Shown here in pieces: positions 21,792 through 27,949 of a stretch of DNA of 28,496 nt; the stretch's first letter is position 1, and the number at the start of each line of letters is the position of its first letter. A model generated the notes under the pieces. It did no database searches and was not told the origin of the DNA. It saw only the letters and a program-made list of their open reading frames with translations. This DNA comes from a virus. Position numbers and translations under genes: made by a program. The stretch is taken from the IMG/VR virus record IMGVR_UViG_3300025101_000128, positions 1 to 28,496 of that record; one strand, written 5' to 3'.

Positions 21792-21879
21792 CTTTGGCTA
21801 GCAGTTTTCCGAGCCCTGTGGGCGAGGGAAACGTAGATGGGTAATGTACGAAGTACATTACGCATCGGCGGGGCCAAAG
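21792..21879. ncRNA. Three-way-junction RNA-like element in leader of the 21481-21768 gene
   Basis: CTTTGGC (21792-21798) pairs perfectly with GCCAAAG (21873-21879). Inside are two hairpins. The first is GTTTTCC-GA-GCCC, loop TGT, GGGC-GA-GGGAAAC (21804-21832). The second is GATG-G-GTAATGTAC, loop GAA, GTACATTAC-G-CATC (21836-21866). The stems are long and nested, as in a folded RNA. On the + strand the first hairpin has a U-G pair and tandem GA/GA, both RNA-like; on the - strand these become C-A and UC/UC mismatches, so a + strand transcript is slightly favoured. As a - strand leader element it would end about 24 bases before the downstream start codon. Confidence 0.55.
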
Positions 21880-21896
21880 TTTGTAAAGCAAAATTA

Positions 21897-22100
21897 TTAT
21901 TGATAGTGTTTTTTAATACAAGCTCTAACTTGACTTGGGGTTTTGAATCTTTTTGTTTTCTCCAAATCAGTATAAGCTTTACCCTTTGGTCTAAAAAAAT
22001 AACCACTACGACATTTTTCTATGTAGCCAATGATTACAAGTCTAGACGAACCGTTGTTGGCTCTGACGATTTCTTTGTATTCAAAATCCAGAAAGACCAT
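21897..22100 (-). CDS. Small protein, unknown function (67 aa)
   Basis: I place the start at ATG 22100, one base after the TGA of the zinc-finger gene, giving 67 residues. The longer frame upstream would translate the other gene out of frame. The product starts M-V-F-L-D-F-E-Y-K-E-I-V, includes L-V-I-I-G-Y-I-E-K-C-R-S-G-Y-F-F-R-P and ends in a basic helix. The beta-rich first half followed by a helix could be a small nucleic-acid-binding fold, but no family is recognised. The structured element 21792-21879 follows its stop codon. Confidence 0.6.
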   Translation of the reverse strand: MVFLDFEYKEIVRANNGSSRLVIIGYIEKCRSGYFFRPKGKAYTDLEKTKRFKTPSQVRACIKKHYQ

Positions 22101-22101
22101 A

Positions 22102-22659
22102 TCAACGTACCTCAAAGCCGCCTGAAGCACGGCAAAATTTACCAAACTCACGCACGTTATCAGCATCAAAAGGATAATGCGAACCCATGTGGTCAGCCTT
22201 ACCTGAACCATCACAAGCGTTACATTTACCTTTCACATGTTCGTCATTTCGTTCACCTTTACCACCACAATGTTCACAAGTATGTTTAGGTAAAGATTTT
22301 CTAGCTTCCTCAAACTGCTCTGCATAAGAGTCTAGCTCTCCTGACTTATCAAGCTGTTGAATTCTATCTGCAATATAAATGGCTTTTACAGCATTTATCT
22401 TGTAACCATCATTGTAAGTGCCACCGTTTTTATCATCGTCAGACAGAATCTTAGGAGCTACAGCTTCGCATATGTAATGCCACAAAGGACGCCAGTACCA
22501 CACGTTGTTACGAAAATAGTAACCTGGGTGGTCTTGTTCAAATTGATCTGTAGCTTTGAAATACTTGTCCTTTTCTTCATCTGTTGGCTTTGAATCCCAA
22601 TCCATAGTAGGACGTTCGTATTTTAGGTATGGGTTAGATCCATAGATATCGAATCCCAT
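22102..22659 (-). CDS. Protein with DnaJ-type zinc finger (185 aa)
   Basis: I choose ATG 22659 (M-G-F-D-I-Y-G) because AAAGGAG lies six bases upstream; the ATG at 22665 is too close to it. The protein has a Trp/Tyr-rich N-terminal region (W-Y-W-R-P-L-W-H-Y) and a central helix. Near the C-terminus, two C-x-x-C-x-G-x-G motifs (C-E-H-C-G-G-K-G at 128-135 and C-N-A-C-D-G-S-G at 146-153) would bind one zinc, as in half of the DnaJ finger. It lacks a J domain. Such half-fingers occur in phage proteins that bind partners or unfolded chains. HMO-2011-type phages carry a DnaJ-like finger inside their polymerase; here it is in a separate gene. Confidence 0.7.
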   Translation of the reverse strand: MGFDIYGSNPYLKYERPTMDWDSKPTDEEKDKYFKATDQFEQDHPGYYFRNNVWYWRPLWHYICEAVAPKILSDDDKNGGTYNDGYKINAVKAIYIADRIQQLDKSGELDSYAEQFEEARKSLPKHTCEHCGGKGERNDEHVKGKCNACDGSGKADHMGSHYPFDADNVREFGKFCRASGGFEVR

Positions 22660-22849
22660 AATCATCTCCTTTAGTATTTTCCCAATGTTTAATTAATACT
22701 TGTAAAGTATGTGCTCTACTAACTTTTAAAGTAGTTCTACTTTGAAGTTCCCCTTGAGCGTTATCAAGTGCTTTTAGTGCTTCTTGTACAGCTGGTGAAT
22801 CTTTCCTCCCTAGATTTAATACAACATGTTGAGGTTGTTTTCCTTTCAT
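22634..22849 (-). CDS. Small helical protein, unknown function (71 aa)
   Basis: The product is 71 residues and starts behind GGAG at ATG 22849. It begins H-V-V-L-N-L-G-R-K-D-S-P (one strand), followed by two helices (A-V-Q-E-A-L-K-A-L-D-N-A-Q and R-A-H-T-L-Q-V-L-I-K-H-W). The layout could be a ribbon-helix-helix or other small DNA-binding form, but no signature is present. The 3' end overlaps the start of the zinc-finger gene by 26 bases and carries that gene's ribosome site, so the two are coupled. Confidence 0.6.
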   Translation of the reverse strand: MKGKQPQHVVLNLGRKDSPAVQEALKALDNAQGELQSRTTLKVSRAHTLQVLIKHWENTKGDDYGIRYLWI

Positions 22850-22852
22850 TTT

Positions 22853-23176
22853 TTACTCCTTTGTCCAATCAGGTTCATATTCTTCCCATTGCACAGTTGG
22901 TTTAGAAAAATTAAGTTTGTACATTTTGACTGGCTTAGATTTGATGGACATTTTCTCGTGTACCATTGTCTTTTTCATAACAAACAAAACAATAGAAGCA
23001 CACAAACCACCAACCATAGCAGCAGCCATACCGCTGAAAGTCCCATAGAATGAGACCATCAGGGTAAGAGTGATAAGAATGTCGACAAAGATATCGTGAC
23101 CAATAGCTTTACGACCGCCGATTTTAAGCGCAAGCAGCAGCAGACCGAACGCGCTGAATATTCCGATTAAGAGCAT
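22853..23176 (-). CDS. Multi-pass membrane protein with cytoplasmic tail (107 aa)
   Basis: The product is 107 residues. Hydrophobic segments lie near 2-18 (L-I-G-I-F-S-A-F-G-L-L-L-L-A), 28-45 (F-V-D-I-L-I-T-L-T-L-M-V-S-F) and 49-67 (G-M-A-A-A-M-V-G-G-L-C-A-S-I-V-L-F). They are followed by a charged 40-residue tail ending W-E-E-Y-E-P-D-W. GGAGG precedes the ATG. Its first 53 bases overlap the 49-residue gene before it. A small group of three membrane genes (22853-23452) is encoded here between the VWA gene and the small soluble genes. Function unknown; superinfection exclusion or holin-like action are possibilities. Confidence 0.6.
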   Translation of the reverse strand: MLLIGIFSAFGLLLLALKIGGRKAIGHDIFVDILITLTLMVSFYGTFSGMAAAMVGGLCASIVLFVMKKTMVHEKMSIKSKPVKMYKLNFSKPTVQWEEYEPDWTKE

Positions 23177-23273
23177 TGTTGCGATTCCTCCACATTAAGT
23201 AAGCCATATACCCAAACTGAATTGCTTCAATAAGGATCCATAAGATTGTTGTAACAGAACTAAGAATGTTCAT
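23124..23273 (-). CDS. Tiny membrane protein (49 aa), overlapping both neighbours
   Basis: The start ATG (23273-23271) overlaps the TGA of the preceding membrane gene as ATGA. The 49-residue product has a membrane segment at the start (I-L-W-I-L-I-E-A-I-Q-F-G-Y-M-A-Y-L) and a basic tail (W-R-N-R-N-N-A-L-N-R-N-I-Q-R), which gives a positive-inside orientation. It overlaps the next gene by 53 bases in another frame and contains that gene's ribosome site. The ATGA junction and clean topology support it, although its size makes it easy to miss. A spanin or antiholin-like role is possible but unproven. Confidence 0.5.
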   Translation of the reverse strand: MNILSSVTTILWILIEAIQFGYMAYLMWRNRNNALNRNIQRVRSAAACA

Positions 23274-23452
23274 TTTGAATTACTCCATAATACATAGAAA
23301 CAAACACCTACTAGACACACAATAGTAAACAAAGTAATAGCGTGATGTATAGTAGACACCAAAGCGAGAGCACCAAGTAAAGCGATGCTACCGCACAAAA
23401 TTGCATTTTTATACTCATGCAGGAGTTTCTTACATTTTGACAATTTCACCAT
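23270..23452 (-). CDS. Two-TM small membrane protein (60 aa)
   Basis: The product is 60 residues with a basic start (M-V-K-L-S-K-C-K-K-L-L-H-E-Y-K) and two membrane helices (I-L-C-G-S-I-A-L-L-G-A-L-A-L-V near 18-33 and L-F-T-I-V-C-L-V-G-V-C-F-Y-V-L-W near 41-57) joined by a short His-containing turn. This is a hairpin topology as in class II holins, but early operon location argues against a lysis role. It overlaps the end of the VWA gene by 23 bases and joins the next membrane gene as ATGA. Confidence 0.6.
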   Translation of the reverse strand: MVKLSKCKKLLHEYKNAILCGSIALLGALALVSTIHHAITLFTIVCLVGVCFYVLWSNSK

Positions 23453-24554
23453 AAGGCGCTTCCTCCAAATAAGTTGACACCCAAAGAACTGGATAGGGAG
23501 GCTCTGGACCGAACTCGTCTGATTCTAGATCAGTAAGATACACAGCTGCAGTGATTTGAGGGCAATGCTTTTTGATATAGTCAAACGCAGGCTTAAAAGC
23601 AGTACCACCACCACCGCTGTAAGTAATCTTAAGTGGTAGATCTTCGCGTGTGTATTGCTGATAATCCTGCACTTCATAATCACACTGTATAAAATGTATA
23701 CGTTCAGGGTTAAGGTCATGCAATACATGACATGTCTCAGCTACAAACTGTTCTTTGTGAGAGTCCGTTGAGCCAGATGTATCTGTAATAATTGCAATCT
23801 CAGACAAACAAGGATTGTGCAAAGAAGGCAGATACATACCTTGTGCAATAAATCTACGATTCGGTTTGATCCATGTAAAGTCTGATTTGTTGTTAGCACG
23901 CAAGAATCTAGCAAGTACCATAGCCCAATCTACTTTAGGAGCGAGCACTTTTTCAATAAGCTCTTGCATTTGACCAGGTAGTTTACCTGCACGCTTAGCT
24001 ACCTCAGCAGCTTGCTGGATAGCAATTTGTATGTCAGCCTCAAACTTACCTGAACCTTTGCCATCGGACACCGATCCGTGGTCGATTACTTCACCACAAC
24101 CACCAGGGTCAGAACCGTCAATTAGTAGTACACCGTTTATAGGATCTTGACCTATGTCTTCGGGAAGAAGATTGTATACTTGTTCGGTTTCCATACCGTG
24201 GTATTGTGGATCATCAAGCTCACCATGAGGCAAAACCATACCGCATTCTTTCAATGCTGGATTGATTACATAGTCAGCTGCGATGTTCCAACGCTTGTGA
24301 TCTCGTTCCTGCCTACGAAGCATATGCAATAAAGCCACGTGCATTACTTCGTGTGCAATAAGACCGATACGTTGTATAGAACTAAGTTTAAGAAACCACT
24401 TAGGGTTGAACATAATTACTTTGCCGTCTGTACAGGCAGTAGGCACATCTGGATTTTCTATGGGTGTTAGCCGTAGAGACAGAGTGCCAAAGAAAGGCTG
24501 ATCTAGTATAAGACCAGCCCGTGCTTTGGTATAAGCTTGCATTGCTTCAGACAT
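23430..24554 (-). CDS. VWA protein with HExxH metallopeptidase-like region (DUF2201 type)
   Basis: This is a 374-residue protein. The N-terminal half has a zinc-metallopeptidase-like helix L-I-A-H-E-V-M-H-V-A (His68, Glu69, His72), typical of the DUF2201 N-terminal domain. The C-terminal half is a VWA domain with the MIDAS motif I-I-T-D-T-S-G-S (D258, S260, S262) and a second D-L-E-S-D near 345. Such proteins work with MoxR-family AAA+ ATPases in metal insertion or remodelling of large complexes; the matching ATPase gene lies two genes upstream in the same operon. The ATG overlaps the preceding TGA as TGATG. Phages with CobS/CobT-like pairs offer a parallel, but the substrate here is unknown. 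Confidence 0.82.
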   Translation of the reverse strand: MSEAMQAYTKARAGLILDQPFFGTLSLRLTPIENPDVPTACTDGKVIMFNPKWFLKLSSIQRIGLIAHEVMHVALLHMLRRQERDHKRWNIAADYVINPALKECGMVLPHGELDDPQYHGMETEQVYNLLPEDIGQDPINGVLLIDGSDPGGCGEVIDHGSVSDGKGSGKFEADIQIAIQQAAEVAKRAGKLPGQMQELIEKVLAPKVDWAMVLARFLRANNKSDFTWIKPNRRFIAQGMYLPSLHNPCLSEIAIITDTSGSTDSHKEQFVAETCHVLHDLNPERIHFIQCDYEVQDYQQYTREDLPLKITYSGGGGTAFKPAFDYIKKHCPQITAAVYLTDLESDEFGPEPPYPVLWVSTYLEEAPYGEIVKM

Positions 24555-25369
24555 CAGTCGTCCTCCAGTAAAGAAGCAGTTAGAAGAGTGTCATTGATAC
24601 CAACGTCATCCATTGTAGTATCAACAGCTTGTTTTTGTTTTTGTTGTTTACGCTTGCGATACACTTTCTCATTGACTTTAGCAAGACGATCACTGTCGAC
24701 AAGATTACGTATGCCGTCCCAAGCTTTAAGTGCTTGATTTAGCGTAGTAAATTTCTCAAGTAAGATCGAAAGTTTTGATACTTCAAAAGCACGTAATACT
24801 TTTAGTTTAGAAAACTCAAGCATTGTTTCTTGTATTGCAGTCAAATTTGAACAATTTTGTACATCAGATTGTATAAATTGAAGCTGGTGTATCTCAGAAC
24901 CACCATAGCTTTGACCAGCTACAGCAAAAGGACGTTCTGAAGAAGTATAAAGCTTTACGCTTTTACTCTGAGGCTCTAGTACAATCTGTCGAACGTTTCT
25001 TTCAGGATCTTTAGACAAGTCCGCAGCTCGGTCTGTACCGCAATACTCAACAATGTCTTCGTTGTGATGTTGGCTATCAAAACCATAACTTACATCATAA
25101 AGAGGTAATGTAATGTAAAACTCATTACCATTCTTTATTTGATCAAAGTCCTTTACATTTGCAAACACAGGATTTTTGTAGAACTCGTGATACTTGTCGT
25201 ACAAAGGTTTGTAGTATTGAGTATACAAAGAGTCACTAATATTAGTGTCAATTTTAGGTTGTGATGAATAAGAACCTATTTGCAGCAACGGATGAACCTT
25301 GTTGAACGCTATTTTGTAATTGTTCCTAATATCATATTTTAGTTGATGAGACATTCTAACTGTAGCCAT
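24554..25369 (-). CDS. Unknown protein between MoxR ATPase and VWA protein
   Basis: The product is 271 residues and starts behind AAAGGAG. A helical start (S-H-Q-L-K-Y-D-I-R-N-N-Y-K-I-A-F) leads to a Tyr-rich middle (D-S-L-Y-T-Q-Y-Y-K-P-L-Y-D-K-Y), a beta region with repeated aromatic strands, a helical segment and a Gln/Lys-rich stretch (R-K-R-K-Q-Q-K-Q-K) before an acidic end. It recalls small nucleotide-modification-associated (Nmad5-like) phage proteins only weakly. Its position between a MoxR gene and its VWA partner, with TGATG coupling to the latter, makes it the likely substrate or adaptor of the pair. No catalytic motif is visible. Confidence 0.6.
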   Translation of the reverse strand: MATVRMSHQLKYDIRNNYKIAFNKVHPLLQIGSYSSQPKIDTNISDSLYTQYYKPLYDKYHEFYKNPVFANVKDFDQIKNGNEFYITLPLYDVSYGFDSQHHNEDIVEYCGTDRAADLSKDPERNVRQIVLEPQSKSVKLYTSSERPFAVAGQSYGGSEIHQLQFIQSDVQNCSNLTAIQETMLEFSKLKVLRAFEVSKLSILLEKFTTLNQALKAWDGIRNLVDSDRLAKVNEKVYRKRKQQKQKQAVDTTMDDVGINDTLLTASLLEDD

Positions 25370-25380
25370 ATTCCACTCCT

Positions 25381-26397
25381 TTATAAAAGTACATTAGAAT
25401 TAGTAGTAATCCACGATTTCATCGCGGGGTCAGAGATGAGTGTTTTATCCGTAGATAAACAACTCTTTACAGCAACCACCTGAAACTCAGTAGGTAGCTT
25501 AGTTACAACTCGCATGATGTTTTTGATCTTTTTCACACAAGCTTGGGCTGCCAGAGCACCTGTAAGAGCATACAAGACGGCTGGATTGTCATCCTTCTTG
25601 TACGTTGCAGGATTAGCGATCAGTGCATCTATGTCAGGCAATGAACTATAGATCTGTCTGAAAGCCATGTATTCGCCTGCAGGACCGTCACCGACTAGTG
25701 AAGAGACTCCATAAAACAAAGTATCTTCATTGACATGAGGGCTTTTGAGCCTACGGTCAACGTAAGACCAACTACGAGGAGTAGGAAAAGCATAGTTCTC
25801 TGCATTGAAGTCATACAACAACCCTGGTCGATATCGTAAGAACGAAATCAATGTAGGGTCAACGTCATTAACACCAGCCCAATCACACCAATCATCAATG
25901 TGTGGTTCGAGTTCAAAGTGTGAAAGACGGTTTCTTACAGGTGATGGCATTTGATAGACAGCTGCGGCATCAGTTAGTCTGTTACCAGCAGCAACGATGG
26001 ACCACCCTTGTGGTAACTTGTAGTCACCAACTTGACGGGTAATCAATAATTGAAGAAACGCATTCTGAGTAGCAGGCGGGGCCGTAGGTAATTCGTCAAG
26101 CAAGAATATACCTTTGTCGCCATCTCGTTCAGCGATAGGAAAGACGTCAGGCACAGCCCAACGTGTAAACCGTTTCTTAGTAGACGATTGCTGTGCCACG
26201 TACGGAACACCACGCACATCGACTGGGTCGAATAGGTTTGTTCGGAAATCGAGTAAAGTTCGATTTGTTTGTTTAGCGATTTGATCTTGAATCTCAGATT
26301 TACCAATGCCTGGACCACCCCAGATCATAGTATTAAGACCACAAAACATGTTCTCAATAATCTCTTCGATAAGATGCTTTGGACGTATAGTGTGCAT
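25381..26397 (-). CDS. MoxR/CobS-like AAA+ ATPase
   Basis: This 338-residue ATPase has Walker A W-G-G-P-G-I-G-K-S (K33), a pre-sensor region F-D-P-V-D-V-R-G-V-P typical of the MoxR group, Walker B G-I-F-L-L-D-E-L-P (Asp101, Glu102), the P-T-A-P-P-A-T-Q-N-A-F-L-Q-L-L-I segment, sensor 1 V-A-A-G-N-R and arginine finger region S-P-V-R-N-R. MoxR ATPases remodel or metallate partner complexes and usually act with a VWA protein, which is encoded downstream in the same operon. In cyanophages related ATPases are named CobS. A start with GAGGAG seven bases upstream and a gap of 250 bases upstream mark it as the first gene of this operon. Confidence 0.9.
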   Translation of the reverse strand: MHTIRPKHLIEEIIENMFCGLNTMIWGGPGIGKSEIQDQIAKQTNRTLLDFRTNLFDPVDVRGVPYVAQQSSTKKRFTRWAVPDVFPIAERDGDKGIFLLDELPTAPPATQNAFLQLLITRQVGDYKLPQGWSIVAAGNRLTDAAAVYQMPSPVRNRLSHFELEPHIDDWCDWAGVNDVDPTLISFLRYRPGLLYDFNAENYAFPTPRSWSYVDRRLKSPHVNEDTLFYGVSSLVGDGPAGEYMAFRQIYSSLPDIDALIANPATYKKDDNPAVLYALTGALAAQACVKKIKNIMRVVTKLPTEFQVVAVKSCLSTDKTLISDPAMKSWITTNSNVLL

Positions 26398-26480
26398 ATT
26401 TTACTCCTCTATGCTTTTGATTAATAAATAATAAAACACAAAATTAACTGGATACAAACGATTAAGTATAACTAAGTGTT

Positions 26481-26517
26481 TAACTGGCACATGTACACAA
26501 GCGGCACATGTTAACTG
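26481..26517. repeat. Paired GGCACATGT/TAACTG sites upstream of the MoxR operon
   Basis: GGCACATGT occurs at 26486-26494 and 26503-26511. TAACTG stands before the first copy (26481-26486) and after the second (26512-26517). The pair lies about 85-115 bases before the MoxR start on its upstream side. On the - strand a TATACT hexamer follows nearer to the gene. An operator or activator site of that operon is a reasonable guess. Confidence 0.4.
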
Positions 26518-26524
26518 CCAACAT

Positions 26525-26567
26525 AAAAAAACCCTGTACCCGACTTTTTAAGGTCAGATACAGGGTT
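26525..26567 (-). terminator. Intrinsic terminator between the acidic-protein gene and the MoxR operon
   Basis: On the - strand, a 15-bp stem (AACCCTGTATCTGAC with GTCGGGTACAGGGTT, including G-U pairs) with an eight-base loop is followed by a T run of seven. It ends transcription from the 26652-27407 gene before the MoxR operon. Confidence 0.9.
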
Positions 26568-26582
26568 AGTGAGCAGTTTTTG

Positions 26583-26633
26583 TGACGTAGAGGAATTAAC
26601 GAGATCACATTTAGGAGAAACCTCTACGCGTCA
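26583..26633. other. Second inverted repeat in the 3' region of the acidic-protein gene
   Basis: TGACGTAGAGG (26583-26593) is complementary to CCTCTA-CG-CGTCA (26621-26633) with a two-base bulge and a 27-base loop. It lies between the stop of the acidic-protein gene and the terminator. No T run follows it on either strand, so it is more likely an RNA-stability or protein-binding hairpin than a terminator. Confidence 0.5.
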
Positions 26634-26651
26634 TGCTCAGGACTTTTCAAA

Positions 26652-27407
26652 TTAGGCAGATTGAGCCATCTTCTTGCAATGCTCAGCAGTAGCCTTGTTC
26701 ATGCTGTTGTTTGTTTTTCCAGAAGTGTCAGCATGTTGATTGAAGTTCCACTCTGCCAAACGTTGCATACGTCTCTCGACTTCTGCTTGGACTCGTTCAC
26801 GTTTTAGTGAGGTGTCTTTCAAGCCGAATTTGTCATCGAGAGATATGATGGCGTCTCTGCATAATCTGAACTTACGACCGAGATCGAACATCTTCTCTTC
26901 GCGTTCAGTCAGCCAAGTTGGAATGTCGTCAGTCATTGTAAGTGCCGATATAGAATCGGAATACTCATAGTTGACAGAGATGAACTCTGCAAATGTACGA
27001 GTCAAATGTTGCAAGACTGAGATACCAGTTGTCTGAGGATCAACTTCTAGAAGAGGTAGCAAACCATCAGCATAAGCTTTGACTTGATCTGCATAGTAAG
27101 CCTCTTCTTTAGTAATGTCTTCTCCAGAGAACATCATTTCTGTATCAACTTTCTCGTCATAGACTTTCATAACGCCTTCGATGAGAGATTGTGTGAAAGT
27201 TGGGTTACCGTTGGCATCCAACATGTACTTCTTGAAGAAGAAGTCAGGTAGAGCGACATCGGGTTTTGCTTCACGAGCCTCAGCACCCTCTGGATCAGCA
27301 TTCGTATCTGGTACGTGTGCAGACTCAGGTGTGTCTTGGGTTGGGACTAGTTCTGGACCAATTTCCTGATCCGCTGGGTCAAATATATCTACGTTAGCCA
27401 TAGACAT
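26652..27407 (-). CDS. Acidic protein of unknown function (251 aa)
   Basis: The product is 251 residues. The first 50 residues are disordered and acidic (Asp, Glu, Pro-rich). Then follows a helical domain with A-L-P-D-F-F-F-K-K-Y-M, D-I-T-K-E-E-A-Y-Y-A-D-Q-V-K-A-Y-A-D-G-L-L and W-L-T-E-R-E-E-K-M-F-D-L-G. The last 50 residues are basic. AAGGAG precedes two possible starts, 27407 and 27401. It is preceded by a palindrome-TATAT module and followed by a strong terminator, so it is a single-gene transcription unit. It appears well translated (few rare-looking codons, GC higher than its neighbours). Role unknown; it may be a substrate or partner of the MoxR-VWA pair downstream. Confidence 0.65.
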   Translation of the reverse strand: MSMANVDIFDPADQEIGPELVPTQDTPESAHVPDTNADPEGAEAREAKPDVALPDFFFKKYMLDANGNPTFTQSLIEGVMKVYDEKVDTEMMFSGEDITKEEAYYADQVKAYADGLLPLLEVDPQTTGISVLQHLTRTFAEFISVNYEYSDSISALTMTDDIPTWLTEREEKMFDLGRKFRLCRDAIISLDDKFGLKDTSLKRERVQAEVERRMQRLAEWNFNQHADTSGKTNNSMNKATAEHCKKMAQSA

Positions 27408-27451
27408 TTACTCCTTATAGTTAAGATTAAAAGAAAAATTACACTAAAACT

Positions 27452-27476
27452 CATATACGCGGGCTCCCAGCCCGCG
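27452..27476 (-). promoter_or_regulatory. Palindrome + TATAT module, copy 1
   Basis: A 19-base palindrome (CGCGGGCT, spacer CCC, AGCCCGCG at 27458-27476) directly abuts a - strand TATATG hexamer (27452-27457), about 45 bases before the 27407 start codon. A second copy lies at 27919-27943. It may be a dimer-binding operator within a promoter or, as RNA, a hairpin displaying UGGGA in its loop. Confidence 0.6.
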
Positions 27477-27487
27477 CAAAGAACCCA

Positions 27488-27670
27488 CTAATCGTAGGTA
27501 GTGTATGGTTGAGACATAGCTTCTTGGTACTCTTCTTCAAAACGTTTAACGTCTTTTTTAAGAGCTTTGAAGTCTGATACAGACATGTTATCTATGTCAT
27601 CGAGGGTTGAACAAAGGCAGTAGAACCATGTGATTCCACCGCCTAGTAAAAAGGCAAACAATTCACTCAT
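27488..27670 (-). CDS. Small membrane-anchored coiled-coil protein (60 aa)
   Basis: ATG 27670 is chosen because GGAG lies eight bases upstream; the two extra codons before it begin with TTG. The 60-residue product has one membrane segment at the start (L-F-A-F-L-L-G-G-G-I-T-W-F-Y-C-L-C) and a charged helix (D-F-K-A-L-K-K-D-V-K-R-F-E-E-E-Y-Q-E-A-M). The fold is N-out, tail-in, like many early phage membrane peptides of unknown role. It lies 11 bases after the preceding small gene in the first - strand operon. Confidence 0.6.
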   Translation of the reverse strand: MSELFAFLLGGGITWFYCLCSTLDDIDNMSVSDFKALKKDVKRFEEEYQEAMSQPYTTYD

Positions 27671-27681
27671 AATCAATTCTC

Positions 27682-27879
27682 CTAATTGCTATATGATTTG
27701 AACTCTAAAATTACACCATCTTCATCTTGCAATGAAAGATTTGTAATACGAATGGTTGGTTGAACCGAATGAAAGACTTCGGAAGACTTCCAATAGTAGT
27801 CAGTGGCTAAAGACGAAGATACTTTCTTATCGTTATAGTCATTGAAGTCCAACGGTTGACGTTTCTGTTGTATACTCAT
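27682..27879 (-). CDS. Small soluble protein, first gene of the right block (65 aa)
   Basis: The product is 65 residues and starts behind AAGGAG at ATG 27879. Gln/Lys/Asn-rich start (S-I-Q-Q-K-R-Q-P-L-D-F-N-D-Y-N), then F-H-S-V-Q-P-T-I-R-I-T-N-L-S-L-Q-D-E-D-G-V-I-L-E-F, which reads as two beta strands. No motif is recognised. It is the first gene after the non-coding control region, and a palindrome-TATAT module lies 40-64 bases upstream, so it is a candidate immediate-early gene, possibly host-takeover. Confidence 0.6.
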   Translation of the reverse strand: MSIQQKRQPLDFNDYNDKKVSSSLATDYYWKSSEVFHSVQPTIRITNLSLQDEDGVILEFKSYSN

Positions 27880-27918
27880 TTCTACTCCTTAGTTTATAAG
27901 ATTAATAACACTCAATCC

Positions 27919-27943
27919 AATATACTCGGGCTCCCAGCCCGAG
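27919..27943 (-). promoter_or_regulatory. Palindrome + TATAT module, copy 2
   Basis: CTCGGGCT, spacer CCC, AGCCCGAG (27925-27943) abuts the - strand hexamer TATATT (27919-27924). The core CGGGCTCCCAGCCCG is identical to copy 1 at 27458-27476, while the outer pair of the stem has co-changed (CG/CG versus CT/AG). It stands 40 bases before the first gene of the right-hand block. Confidence 0.6.
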
Positions 27944-27949
27944 CTTTGC

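Noticed and set aside
21792-21879. Hammerhead, twister or HDV-like ribozyme
   Set aside because: The required core sequences (for example CUGANGA with GAAA) are absent on both strands.
22101-22214. Hydrophobic N-terminal extension of the 67-residue gene
   Set aside because: It is the out-of-frame reading of the zinc-finger gene; ATG 22100 just after that gene's stop is the better start.
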